This document shows positions 22,401 through 34,649 of a stretch of DNA of 64,000 nt, in pieces. The stretch lies in contig OY282558.1 of assembly GCA_958295665.1 (NCBI GenBank), forward strand, positions 47,430,389 to 47,494,388. Reading direction: 5' to 3'. The first letter of the stretch is position 1. The number at the start of each line of letters is the position of its first letter. Source of the stretch: Tipula vernalis. Taxonomy: Eukaryota; Arthropoda; Insecta; Diptera; Tipulidae. The notes beneath the pieces are model-generated. The model was not told the origin of the DNA. It saw only the letters and a list, made by a program, of their open reading frames with translations, and did not search any database. A program made the position numbers and the translations under genes.

Positions 22401-25400
22401 GCTATAGTAAGGTGATTTTCTTCAAATCGATTTTTCAGTGAAATGTATGGAAATATTCAACCAATTTAGATGCGGTTTGGCATAACAATTACAGGTCCCG
22501 AGACCTATCATTTGAGCTATCAAGAACCGCAATCGGAGCACAATTGTAGATTTTAGATTTGTACAGCTCTGAATCGGCTGAGCTATAGTAAGGTGATTTT
22601 CTTCAAAACGATTTTTCAGTGAAATGTATGGGAATAATCAACCAATTTAGATGCGGTTTCGCATAACAATTACAGGTCCCGAGACCTATCATTTGAGGTA
22701 TCACAATTGCAGATTTTAGATTTGTACAGCTCTGAATCGGCTGAGCTATAGTAAGGTGATTTTCTTCAAATCGATTTTTCAGTGAAATGTATGGAAATAT
22801 TCAACCAATTTAGATGCGGTTGGGCATAACAATTACAGGTCCCGAGACCTATCATTTGAGGTGTCACAATTGCAGATTTTAGATTTGTACAGCTCTGAAT
22901 CGGCTGAGCTATAGTAAGGTGATTTTTTTCAAATCGATTTTTCAGTGAAATGTATGGAAATATTCAACCAATTTAGAAGCGGTTTATCATAACAATTAAA
23001 GGTCCCGAGACCTATCATTTGAGCTATCAAGAACCGCAATCGGAGCACAATTGTAGATTTTAGATTTGTACAGCTCTGAATCGGCTGAGCTATAGTAAGG
23101 TGATTTTCTTCAAATCGATTTTTCAGTGAAATGTATGGAAATATTCAACTAATTTAGATGCGGTTTGGTATAACAATTACAGGTCCCGAGACCTATCATT
23201 TGAGGTAATAAGAACCGCAATCGGAGCACAATTGTAGATTTTAGATTTGTACAGCTCTGAATCGGCTGAGCTATAGTAAGGTGATTTTCTTCAAATCGAT
23301 TTTTCAGTGAAATGTATGGAAATATTCAACCAATTTAGATGCGGTTGGGCATAACAATTACAGGTCCCGAGACCTATCATTTGAGCTATCAAGAACCGCA
23401 ATCGGAGCACAATTGTAGATTTTAGATTTGTACAGCTCTGAATCGGCTGAGCTATAGTAAGATGATTTTCTTCAAATCGATTTTTCAGTGAAATGTATGG
23501 AAATATTCAACCAATTTAGATGCAGTTTGGCATAACAATTACAGGTCCCGAGACCTATCATTTGAGCTATCAAGAACCGCAATCGGAGCACAATTGTAGA
23601 TTTTAGATTTGTACAGCTCTGAATCGGCTGAGCTATAGTAAGGTGATTTTCTTCAAATCGATTTTTCAGTGAAATGTATGGAAATATTCAACCAATTTAG
23701 ATGCGGTTTGGCATAACAATTACAGGTCCCGAGACCTATCATTTGAGCTATCAAGAACCGCAATCGGAGCACAATTGTAGATTTTAGATTTGTACAGCTC
23801 TGAATCGGCTGAGCTATAGTAAGGTGATTTTCTTTAAATCGATTTTTCAGTGAGATGTATGGGAATAATCAATCAATTTAGATGCGGTTTGGGATAACAA
23901 TTACAGGTCCCGAGACCTATCATTTGAGGTATCACAATTGCAGATTTTAGATTTGTACAGCTCTGAATCGGCTGAGCTATAGTAAGGTGATTTTTTTCAA
24001 ATCGATTTTTCAGTGAAATGTATGGAAATATTCAACCAATTTAGATGCGGTTTGGCATAACAATTACAGGTCCCGAGACCTATCATTTGAGCTATCAAGA
24101 ACCGTAATCGGAGCACAATTGTAGATTTTAGATTTGTACAGCTCTGAATCGGCTGAGATAGTAAGGTGATTTTCTTCAAATCGATTTTTCAGTGAAATGT
24201 ATGGAAATATTCAACCAATTTAGATGCGGTTTGGCATAACAATTACAGGTCCCGAGACCTATCATTTGAGCTATCAAGAACCGCAATCGGAGCACAATTG
24301 TAGATTTTAGATTTGTAGAGCTCTGAATCGGCTGAGCTATAGTAAGGTGATTTTCTTCAAATCGATTTTTCAGTGAAATGTATGGAAATAATAAACCAAT
24401 TTAGATGCGGTTTGGCATAACAATTACAGGTCCCGAGACCTATCATTTGAGCTATCAAGAACCGTAATCGGAGCACAATTGTAGATTTTAGATTTGTACA
24501 GCTCTGAATCGGCTGAGCTATAGTAAGGTGATTTTCTTCAAAACGATTTTTCAGTGAAATGTATGGGAATAATCAACCAATTTAGATGCGGTTTCGCATA
24601 ACAATTACAGGTCACGAGACCTATCATTTGAGGTATCACAATTGCAGATTTTAGATTTGTACAGCTCTGAATCGGCTGAGCTATAGTAAGGTGATTTTTT
24701 TCAAATCGATTTTTCAGTGAAATGTATGGAAATATTCAACCAATTTAGATGCGGTTTGGCATAACAATTGCAGGTCCCGAGACCTATCATTTGAGCTATC
24801 AAGAACCGTAATCGGAGCACAATTGTAGATTTTAGATTTGTACAGCTCTGAATCGGCTGAGCTATAGTAAGGTGATTTTCTTCAAATCGATTTTCAGTGA
24901 AATGTATGGAAATATTCAACCAATTTAGATGCGGTTGGGCATAACAATTACAGGTCCCGAGACCTATCATTTGAGGTGTCACAATTGCAGATTTTAGATT
25001 TGTACAGCTCTGAATCGGCTGAGCTATAGTAAGGTGATTTTTTTCAAATCGATTTTTCAGTGAAATGTATGGAAATATTCAACCAATTTAGAAGCGGTTT
25101 ATCATAACAATTAAAGGTCCCGAGACCTATCATTTGAGCTATCAAGAACCGCAATCGGAGCACAATTGTAGATTTTAGATTTGTACAGCTCTGAATCGGC
25201 TGAGCTATAGTAAGGTGATTTTCTTCAAATCGATTTTTCAGTGAAATGTATGGAAATATTCAACTAATTTAGATGCGGTTTGGTATAACAATTACAGGTC
25301 CCGAGACCTATCATTTGAGGTAATAAGAACCGCAATCGGAGCACAATTGTAGATTTTAGATTTGTACAGCTCTGAATCGGCTGAGCTATAGTAAGGTGAT

Positions 25401-27162
25401 TTTCTTCAAATCGATTTTTCAGTGAAATGTATGGAAATATTCAACCAATTTAGATGCGGTTGGGCATAACAATTACAGGTCCCGAGACCTATCATTTGAG
25501 CTATCAAGAACCGCAATCGGAGCACAATTGTAGATTTTAGATTTGTACAGCTCTGAATCGGCTGAGCTATAGTAAGGTGATTTTCTTCAAATCGATTTTT
25601 CAGTGAAATGTATGGAAATATTCAACCAATATAGATGCGGTTTGGCATAACAATTACAGGTCCCGAGACCTATCATTTGAGGTATCAAGAACCGTAATCG
25701 GAGCACAATTGTAGATTTTAGATTTGTACAGCTCTGAATCGGCTGAGCTATAGTAAGGTGATTTTCTTTAAATCGATTTTTCAGTGAGATGTATGGGAAT
25801 AATCAATCAATTTAGATGCGGTTTGGCATAACAATTATAGGTCCCGAGACCTATCATTTGAGGTATCACAATTGCAGATTTTAGATTTGTACAGCTCTGA
25901 ATCGGCTGAGCTATAGTAAGGTGATTTTTTTCAAATCGATTTTTCAGTGAAATGTATGGAAATATTCAACCAATTTAGATGCGGTTTGGCATAACAATTA
26001 TAGGTCCCGAGACCTATCATTTGAGGTATCACAATTGTAGATTTTAGATTTGTACAGCTCTGAATCGGCTGAGCTATAGTAAGGTGATTTTCTTCAAATC
26101 GATTTTTCAGTGAAATGTATGGAAATATTCAACCAATTTAGATGCGGTTGGGCATAACAATTACAGGTCCCGAGACCTATCATTTGAGCTATCAAGAACC
26201 GTAATCGGAGCACAATTGTAGATTTTAGATTTGTACAGCTCTGAATCGGCTGAGCTATAGTAAGGTGATTTTCTTCAAATCGATTTTTCAGTGAAATGTA
26301 TGGAAATATTCAACCAATTTAGATGCGGTTTGGCATAACAATTACAGGTCCCGAGACCTATCATTTGAGCTATCAAGAACCGCAATCGGAGCACAATTGT
26401 AGATTTTAGATTTGTAGAGCTCTGAATCGGCTGAGCTATAGTAAGGTGATTTTCTTCAAATCGATTTTTCAGTGAAATGTATGGAAATATTCAACCAATT
26501 TAGATGCGGTTGGGCATAACAATTACAGGTCCCGAGACCTATCATTTGAGCTATCAAGAACCGCAATCGGAGCACAATTGTAGATTTTAGATTTGTACAG
26601 CTCTGAATCGGCTGAGCTATAGTAAGGTGATTTTCTTCAAATCGATTTTTCACTGAAATGTATTGAAATAATCAACCAAATTAGATGCGGTTTGGTATAA
26701 CAATTACAGGTCCCGAGACCTATCATTTGAGCTATCAAGAACCGCAATTGGAGCACAATTGCAGATTTTAGATTTGTAAAGCTCTGAATCGGCTGAGCTA
26801 TAGTAAGGTGATTTTCTTCAAATCGATTTTTCAGTGAAATGTATGGAAATAATCAACCAAATTAGATGCGGTTTGGCATAACAATTACAGGTCCCGAGAC
26901 CTATCATTTGAGCTATCAAGAACCGCAATTGGAGCACAATTGCAGATTTTAGATTTGTAAAGCTCTGAATCGGCTGAGCTATAGTAAGGTGATTTTCTTC
27001 AAATCGATTTTTCAGTGAAATGTATGGAAATAATCGACCAATTTAGATGCGCTTGGGCATAACAATTACAGGTCCCGAGACCTATCATTTGAGGTATCAA
27101 GAACCGCAATCGGAGCACAATTGTAGATTTTAGATTTGTACAGCTCTGAATCGGCTGAGCTA
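19455..27162. repeat. Satellite array, 44 monomers of 181 or 163 bp with higher-order structure
   Basis: Monomers start at TAGTAAGGTGATTTTCTTCA and recur head to tail 44 times. Full monomers are 181 bp. A short type lacks 18 bp (AAGAACCGCAATCGGAGC) and is 163 bp. Diagnostic variants recur at fixed distance: AGAAGCGG at 20187, 21581 and 22975 gives two periods of exactly 1394 bp, which equals five long plus three short monomers. The next copy is at 25090, 2115 bp on (nine long plus three short, minus 3 bp). Every monomer contains the small inverted repeat AGGTC-CCGA-GACCT with few changes. Monomers after about 26620 are more diverged, as expected at an array edge. Open frames inside it are by-products of the repeat. 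Confidence 0.97.
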
Positions 27163-29416
27163 TAGTCAAGGTATTTGCCTATATGATATGTAAAATATTC
27201 TTTATAATTTGCTGCAATTACTTTAGGGTTAAGATCATTTTCCTTTATTTAATGTTTTTTACTATTATCAAAGCATTTCTTTTCACAGTTTGAGGAAAAC
27301 AGTTAACATTAAATTATGAATTTTTTAACCTAAATTTGATGTTGGCATTTTCATAAGCTTAGAGAGATTTTTCATAAAAATTATGTAAATTCGTTAATTT
27401 TTAACTGAATTTAATGAAAATTCGGATTATTTGAACTAAAGTTGGTAAATCATCGAATTAAGGCAAAAAAATTTTCAGTGTTGCAATACAAAACATAATT
27501 TCAATAAAATATCAAAATTATTTAGTATCAGCCCCTTTAGAGTTGAGCAAAAACTATGAGCATTATTTAGTTTGAGCGTTACGGTGTCCTTTTGAAGTAA
27601 GTATCGCTTACCAGTCCAAATTTTTATATATATGGATGTGGCACAAATTTTGGCTACTTCTCTAATACTTTGTAATCCAGGAAAGTTAGTTTATCCAAGT
27701 TTATAAACCTTCTTAAGATAAGCATAAGGTCAAGTTTTGGTTTTCTTTTCAAAATTTGACCACATATTTTGCAATTTTAATTACATATTTTAGGAACATA
27801 TTTTTGATTTTTTAGAACCAGCCTAATTATTATAAATAAATACATTTATTGTATATAAATTAATACAGAAGTTTTTATTTGTAGTAGGAAAGAAAACAGA
27901 TATAAACGAAGTGAAACAATTCTTCGCATCCGCCCATTCTTCTCTTCAATCATTAAAACAACGCAGACCAACCCAAAAAGTTTTATTACTCATCGTTAAA
28001 ATCTCAAAATAATAGACAAATAATTATAAAATGTGTATCCATCTTACTTGCCCGAGAGAATTGAAAATATTTTCTTTTTGAATGGTTTTCCACTTAATTA
28101 AATTATTTTTTTATGTATGTATATGTGTGCACGGGTATCATTTGGGTCCTTTTACAAATTTTCATTTAGTACCAAACAAAAAAAAAACGATTTTAAATTT
28201 AGAAACACAACAAAATGTATAGTCAACCGAGCAAAGGATCGAAATACGAAATCCCTCCTCCCGACCTCAGTAGTTTAAATAAATTAATTTATGTTTGTAC
28301 GATTTCGCATATGTACAAATAAAATGAATTAAATTACATAACATTATTTTTTAATTAAAATCCATTCAAAGTGACAGAAAATTTTTTAATTTATATTTTT
28401 GTAGTTAAAAGATTTTTGTTTGTCAAATATTTAAAAAAAAAAGCTTTTGAAACATTTAATTGGGATTTGTTCTATATATGCACATATGTACAAAATGGTG
28501 TAGGATTTTGTATCCTATATAACCAAACTACCTCACTTACACGACCAACACTGTCTGTGTGTCAACATTAATTTGTTCCAATATTATTGCCAATATAAAA
28601 TTCAACTGTCAAATCGCATAAAAATTTATAAAGCTAAATGTAGATTTCTGCGCTAAAATTTGCATATTCATGCAAACGCGAGAAATTAAAATAAAAAATG
28701 CAAAAATAAAATTTTTATGAGATTCGCGCAAATAAAATTGTTATTCGCGCGGGCTCTTCTGTATATTACTGTATGTAAGTATATATATATACTTTCATAT
28801 CACAATGCATAACTTGATTGTAGTTTATGATCCGAGAAATAAAACTGGGATGAAAAGAATTCAAATTAAAAATAAAAAAAAAGTTAAACGATTAAAATTT
28901 ACGATCGCATAATAAATTTTTGTGATCGCAGCCGATTACACAAAATAATTTTGTCGCGCGAGTTGAATGGAATAATCATACCTTTGGCACTATGAATTCG
29001 ATGCTATATCGCATATGCTGTGTAAATCGGTTTTAATTATCTTGTCAAGATATCATAAAGCTACTGTTTTAAGAACAACCACATTCTGAATCAGTACACA
29101 GCGGAACGCCATTATTTTAGGTGGTAAGTGGATTTGTTGTATAGATGTAGTCTTGAAATTTGTATGTTCAATTAATTCGATTACGTACTTGAAAATGTTT
29201 TTTTTTACGATAATCTACAACTAGACAGAAAAAGGATTTCAAGTTCAATTACTTAAGTATCTCGTCTAAATAATTTGTAAAATAAACTGTCTACGGGTTA
29301 TAAAATTTATTGCTGTAATAAATCAACCGCATATGCTATTTATGTAGCAAGAAAAATCTGTACATCTGTCCATTTACTTTAGAAAATTTAGTTTTGAATT
29401 AAGTGAATAAATAATA
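27163..29416. other. A+T-rich intergenic sequence, nothing recognised
   Basis: After the last monomer (CTATAGTCAAGG) there are about 2.2 kb of A+T-rich sequence without a supported gene or tandem repeat. Short open frames here have no recognisable motifs. Confidence 0.6.
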
Positions 29417-29516
29417 CAGTGTGGGCCATCTGTTGGTCCTTTTCTCAATCAATGAATTTTGGTCCATAATGTTATCTGTTCTAAAAAATTCGTTGACATG
29501 TAAAAAGTAACGCATT

Positions 29517-30330
29517 TTGATTGTTCAAATTCATTCAAAAATAACAACATTTCGTAAATTACGTGAGAGTTTTGATCGACATGGACGTCCTACTGAGCGT
29601 GTAATTGGCCAAATTATTGATCGTTTTGAAGAAACTGGTTCAGTGGAAGGTCGTAAACCGTATCAACATGTTTATCCAGTTCGTACTCCTGATGCAGTGG
29701 CAGCTATTCGTAATGAACCAAGCACATCAACCAGGCATCGTTGATCTTCATTTGCATCCATACAAAATTCAACTAACTAAAAAATTGAGGCCACCAGAAC
29801 ATTTAAATTCTCGTCGTTTTGAAGCAAAATTGTCGAATTTGCGGAGCAGAGAAACCTCATGTTATTTATTCACGAAGCAGAACTTGATCCTTCAAGAGTC
29901 ACTGTTTGGTGTGGTTTATGGGCTGGTGGCATCATTGCATTGGACCGTTTTTCTTTGAAAACGAACAGGAAAATGCTCTTATCGCAACATGTTAGCTGGT
30001 TTTTTGTGGTCCAAATTGAATGAATTGCGTGTCAACGACCTTTGGATTCAACAAGACGAAGCGACATGCTACGCAAATCGTCCAACAATCCATTTATTGT
30101 CAACAAAATTTGCTAATCGCATAATTTCCAAAAATTGTGAAGTTCTTTGGCCTCCAAGAAGCCCGGATTTAACACCACTTGATTATTTTTTGTGGGGTTA
30201 TTTGAAAGATAAGGTTTATGCTAATCATCCACAAACAATTCAACAACTTAAAAACAACATTCGAGAAAATGTTGATGTTCGGGTGCAGGCCTGTAGACAA
30301 AGAATGTATTTTCATACATAAATGGCATAG
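29517..30330 (+). pseudogene. Tc1/mariner-superfamily transposase relic
   Basis: In several frames the plus strand shows RKLRESFDRHGRPTERVIGQ (N-terminal helix-turn-helix, DUF4817-like), then VDLHLHPYKIQLTKKLRPPE, RVTVWCGLWAGGII (about 29898-29940) and, from 29989, LWIQQDEATCYANRPTIHLL with the second catalytic Asp. It ends in LWPPRSPDLTPLDYFLWGYL and QTIQQLKNNIREN. The first catalytic Asp region (SDEAHF in relatives) falls in a deleted and shifted part near 29850. There are at least four frameshifts. I did not find clear terminal inverted repeats. The same family recurs on the minus strand at 34650-36480. Confidence 0.8.
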
Positions 30331-30438
30331 AACCACCTTTCATTAGCAATGAAAGATTTTGACTATTCATCCCAAAATGGGATTAATTAATACGTATATT
30401 ACGGTACATTAAACAAAAAAACTGTTTGGAATAAAATT

Positions 30439-31247
30439 ATGGATAATTTATTGTTAATTGATGGCACAACAAAGGATGAATTCTACGGGCAATTACAAGC
30501 CGCCATATCAAGTGCACACCGAAATGACATCAAGATTATCCAAGGAGATTTCAACGCAAAAATTGGAATTGACAACACCGGAATGGCGGCAATCATGGGT
30601 AAGCACGCACTAGATTCTGCTAAGAATAACAACGGAGACAGACTCATCGACTCAAATTCCCACACAAAAATATTCATAAATACACCTGGACATCGCCAGA
30701 TGGCATAACGAGAAATCAAATTGATCATGTACTGGTAAATAAGAAGTTTCTATCCTCCTTACAAGGTGTCAGAGCAATGAGAGGAGCAGATGTACACAGC
30801 GATCACCAATTGGTAATAGCAACCTTTAAAATCAAACCAGCTGCTGTGAAAAATGCAAGAACTAATCGGAGGAAATTCAACATAGATAGCTTGAGAAACA
30901 CTGACATAAGAAACACTTTCAATGAAACGCTCCAAATCAATCTACCAAATAACGAAACCAGCGCTATAGATCAAAAATGGGAAGAACTAGAAGAAGCCTA
31001 CGTAAAAACTGCTACAAGTGTGCTTGGCTACAACGACAACACAAGAAAACCATGGATTAGAGATGAAACGTGGAAGAAAATTGAGGAACGACGCCAACTT
31101 AAAATACAACTATGCAATCAAAATACGGCGGAAATTCGAAGAAAATATGAGGAAACTGCTGGACAAGTGAAGAAAATGGCAAGGAGTGATCGCAGGAAAT
31201 ATACGGAAGACATTCTCACCACTGCCGAATCAGCGGCAGCAAATTGA
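30439..31247 (+). pseudogene. LINE endonuclease, C-terminal half, and linker
   Basis: The sequence IIQGDFNAKIGIDNTGM (about 30535) holds the GDFN motif of an apurinic-type endonuclease. After a frameshift near 30700, NQIDHVLVNKK and GADVHSDHQLVIATF (about 30784) give the catalytic S-D-H motif. The linker to RT follows, with PWIRDETWKKIEERRQLKIQ (about 31050), to a stop at 31247. The N-terminal half of the endonuclease is absent, as expected from 5' truncation on insertion. Confidence 0.8.
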
Positions 31248-31250
31248 AAT

Positions 31251-32116
31251 ATGCGCACATTACATCAATGTGCAAGGAAGGTTACCGGAAAATTTACAAA
31301 TATACCACCTATAAAGGATTCTAATGGACAAGTCCTAACTATAGGCGACCAACAACTTAATAGATGGAAAGAGTTCTTTGAGAACAACTGCATAGATAGC
31401 GAACCAGTTGAGGAACTTACAGATGGCAACTATTACAAAACCATTAATACCCTTCCACCAACGGAGCGGGAAGTTACAAGTGCCATAAAGAAGCTGAAAA
31501 ATACCAAAGCCGCTGGAACCGACAACATACCATCTGAATTACTCACTGGTGACGCGTTTACAACTGCAGGAGCACTAACACCATTATTAGTAGAAGTGTG
31601 GAATACCGAAAAAATTCCCCAAAATGGAAAGAGGGCTTAACCATAACGATTCCAAAGAAAGGCGACTTAAGAGAATGCAAAAACTGGCGAGGCATCTCCC
31701 TCTTTAATAGTATAATGAAAGTACTAGCAATGATTATCCTTGAACGAATATCACCAACTGTTAACCAACATATAAGAAATGAACAAGCTGGTTTCAGACC
31801 AGGAAGAAGCTGTACAGACCACATTAGCACAGTCCGAATTATCATCGAACAATCAAACGAATGGAACTCATCACTATATCTACTCTTCGTTGACTTCGAA
31901 CGCGCATTCGATTCCATCAAAAGAAGCGCAATCTGGAAAGCACTCTGCGAAATAGGCATTCCGAGGAAAATAACCGAACTAATCCGAGAAATGTACCGGG
32001 ATGCTGGAAATAGAGTTCAACACAAAGGAAGGCAGAGTGTACTATCTCCACTACCGTTCCTCATAGTACTGGATAGTGTGATGCGCAAGCTAGACATCGC
32101 TAGATGCGCAAGCTAG
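31251..32116 (+). pseudogene. LINE reverse transcriptase with the active-site segment missing
   Basis: RT motifs run REVTSAIKKLKNTKAAGTDN (about 31470), WKEGLTITIPKKGDLRECKN (about 31625), NEQAGFRPGRSCTDHISTVR and LLFVDFERAFDSIKRSAIW. A frameshift lies near 31620. After QHKGRQSVLSPLPFLIVLDS the frame collapses: the GVRQG motif is cut, and the FADD box that should follow VMRK is absent. In its place the 17-mer GATGCGCAAGCTAGACA occurs twice (32080-32096 and 32103-32119). Confidence 0.82.
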
Positions 32117-32793
32117 ACAAATACACAGACATGCAGCAAAAGCTACAGAAGTTATCAGAAATAGCACAAGATGTCGGGCTCAAGATAAATATAAGAGAGA
32201 CAAAGGCCCTGATACTGAACACAAGCATTAGTACACCGCTTCGCATCAAGCAAGACACAATAGAAGATGTTGATAAATTCGTATACCTCGGCTGTACTGT
32301 GTCAAGTTCAGGTAGAACGAAAGAAGACATTAACCAACGCATCAACAAAGCGAGAAACACGTTCAACATGCTCCATAAGATCTGGAATGCATCCGTCCTG
32401 TTAAGAAACACCAAGATACGAATGTTCAATGCCTGTGTAACATCAGTACTGCTGTATGGCTGTGAAACGTGGAAACATACGCAGAAAATAACAAGAAGGC
32501 TCCAAGTATTTGTGAATAAATGCCTTAGGCGATTAATCAAATGCTTCTGGCCGAATACCATCACAAATGAAGAACTGCTGCGACAAACTAATCAAGTGGA
32601 CATTGAGAATGAGATCAGGAAACGGAAATGGAGATGGGTAGGACACACGGTGAAAAAGACACCAAGTGATATAACCAGGATGTCATTGGAATGGAATCCG
32701 CAAGGAAAGAGGAATGTTGGAAGACCAGCAATGACCTGGAGGAGAACGGTGCTAACCATAGCAAAACATCTCGGGAAAACATGGGGGAGCTAA
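32104..32793 (+). CDS. LINE RT thumb and C-terminal domain
   Basis: This open stretch picks up after the missing FADD box: MQQKLQKLSEIAQDVGLKIN, FVYLGCTVSSSGRTKEDINQ, VTSVLLYGCETWKHTQK, CLRRLIKCFWPNTITNEELL and RKWRWVGHTVKKTPSDITRM, ending NVGRPAMTWRRTV. This thumb/C-terminal order is standard in RTE/CR1-type elements. It is a piece of the broken ORF and not an independent gene; its apparent start lies in the second copy of the 17-bp duplication. Confidence 0.8.
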   Translation: MRKLDKYTDMQQKLQKLSEIAQDVGLKINIRETKALILNTSISTPLRIKQDTIEDVDKFVYLGCTVSSSGRTKEDINQRINKARNTFNMLHKIWNASVLLRNTKIRMFNACVTSVLLYGCETWKHTQKITRRLQVFVNKCLRRLIKCFWPNTITNEELLRQTNQVDIENEIRKRKWRWVGHTVKKTPSDITRMSLEWNPQGKRNVGRPAMTWRRTVLTIAKHLGKTWGS

Positions 32794-32935
32794 AGACAAC
32801 ATACCCAAATAGAGTTCAATGGTCCAGTCTAGTAGACGCCCTATGCTCCTAAATGGAGATAAAGGAAAAAAAAAATTGTTAAATTTGAATACAATTAATT
32901 TACACGGTAGCATCTGAATTTCTAAAGCCTTTGAT

Positions 32936-34050
32936 AAATTGTGGAGGTTCTCTGGCCGACTGTGGCTATAGTAAATTATGACCAAACTAGAATCTTCAGT
33001 AGTATATTAACTACACTTTGTTTCAGTTCGCATTTTAGCTAGAGGTGTAATTTCTGGTATACGCACCCTGTTCGAAAATAAAGATTTTTGTAAGTTGTGG
33101 ATGTCCAATGGCAGATTCTGGCAGACGTATATTCTGGCTAAAATATATCACGCACAAATATGACTCTTGGCCTATATATTAATTGAACATTGTTTTAGTT
33201 CCACTATAATGAAATGTTGGATTTCTGGAAATCGCCCAAATAATTTCTTCGAAAAAAATGCGACTTCGATAAATTGTGGATGTTCCTTGGCCGATTCTGG
33301 CAGAAGTGTATTATGCACAAGCATGATACTTGTTCAGTATATTAACTATACTTGGTTTTAGTTAGCATCTTAGTAAAAGGTGGGGTTTCTAGAAATCGCC
33401 TGTATAATATTCGAAAATCTGAGATTTTGGTAAGCTCTGGAGATTCTATGGCCGATTCTGGCTAAAATATATAACGCACAAATATGAATCTTGGCCTATA
33501 TATTAAGTCAATTCGTTTTTCTTCGTATCTTAGTAAAGGATGGCGTTTCTAGTTTGGTAAGCCGTGGAGTTTCTATGGCCGACTTTGGCTAAAACACATA
33601 GCCATGAAGAAGAATCTTAGCCAATAAATTAAATGTACATTATTTTAGTTCCACTAATGTGACACGTTTGATTTCTGGAATCGTCCATACAACCTCTTTG
33701 AAAATCAGCAATTTTGGTAAGTTGTGGAAGTTCTATGAACGATTTTGGCTAAAGTACTTTATGTACAAACACGAATCTTACCCAGTATATTAACTACACT
33801 TTGTTTTTGTTCGCATCTTGTTATAACTCACGAACATAAATTTTGGCCAAATGAACATTGTTTAGTACCACTATAATGAAACGTTGGTTTCCTAGAAACC
33901 GCCCAAATAACTTCTTCGAAAAAACGCGATTTCAATAAATTGTGAATATTCCATGGCCGATTTTAGCAGAAGTATATGATGCATAAAAATAAATCTTCAC
34001 TAATATATTAACTTCACTTTGTTTTAGTTCTCATCTTATTAAAAATTAGC
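32936..34050. repeat. Old, diverged tandem repeat with units of about 130-220 bp
   Basis: The phrase (T)AAGTTGTGGA-GTTCTATGGCCGATT recurs at about 32936, 33091, 33271, 33431, 33558, 33719 and 33937. Between occurrences comes the same order of phrases: TGGCTAAAATATAT, GCACAAATATGAATCTTGGCC, ATATTAACTACACTTTGTTTTAG, TTTCTGGAAATCGCCCAAATAA and CTTCGAAAA. About seven units are visible, at roughly 70-85 per cent similarity by eye. It is unrelated to the 181-bp satellite as far as I can see. It begins just after the LINE and ends at the Gypsy integrase relic. Confidence 0.75.
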
Positions 34051-34052
34051 TA

Positions 34053-34600
34053 TTACCAAACAGCGAAAGAACTCGCTTCATCGAACATAATGAGATTTAA
34101 ATTCACACATTGCCTTGAAATTTGAAACATATCAAGTTTGTGGAGCTGAATGCACCCATTATGTGATTGATGCTTTAAATATGTCGTCAATCTATACTTT
34201 GTTCCCGCAACAGTATTACAGTTATTTGGATTCTTGATTATTGTGACATTGAGCGTATAGTTCAACATATTTTTAAAGTGATTAAAAATAAATTGCGGAC
34301 CATTATCTGAAATGACCACGCTTGGCACACCGAACAATAAAAATACTTCTTCGTCCATTAATTCCAGCACTGTACAGAATTTCAAAAACATTTCGGCTAT
34401 CACCAATAAATTTGGTTGCTTCTTTCCATGACCTAATTGCTATTCTTGCAGCTCTCATGGGAACTCTTGGTACTTTATTGGAATGTTAACACAGCTGACA
34501 GGTTTCATAAGTTTTTACGTATGTTCGAATATCTTGGGCCATTCTTGGCTTGACTGTCTTGGAGTATTGCAGTCCGCATACTTGTAAATTATACTACCGG
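34053..34600 (-). pseudogene. Gypsy integrase fragment
   Basis: On the minus strand KPRMAQDIRTYVKTYETCQL (end of the zinc-binding domain) is followed by a stop and then RAARIAIRSWKEATK. The core motif FGVPSVVISDNGPQFIFNHF (second catalytic Asp) is at about 34325-34266. The Asp of the first motif and the Glu are not clearly present. Confidence 0.75.
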
Positions 34601-34649
34601 ATATCTTAAAGTTTCAATATTTTTACTATTGTAGAATTAAAGGACGTTC

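Larger units (their letters stand above)
30430..32870 (+). mobile_element. Non-LTR retrotransposon (RTE-like), 5' truncated
   Basis: The element begins inside the endonuclease and runs through RT to a C-terminal region. It ends near an A-rich stretch at 32862-32875 (GGAAAAAAAAAATTG). The three coding blocks are in different frames. It starts about 100 bases after the mariner relic. The clade call is tentative; the endonuclease and C-terminal sequences resemble the RTE/RTE-X type elements common in invertebrates. Confidence 0.78.

Noticed and set aside
19798..26653. Several 60-93-residue minus-strand ORFs inside the satellite (for example 19798-20079 and 24701-24982)
   Set aside because: They repeat with the monomer and arise from one frame of the tandem unit; no independent coding signal.
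19455..27162. CRISPR-like array
   Set aside because: There are no unique spacers; the whole unit repeats head to tail and the setting is eukaryotic, so it is a satellite.
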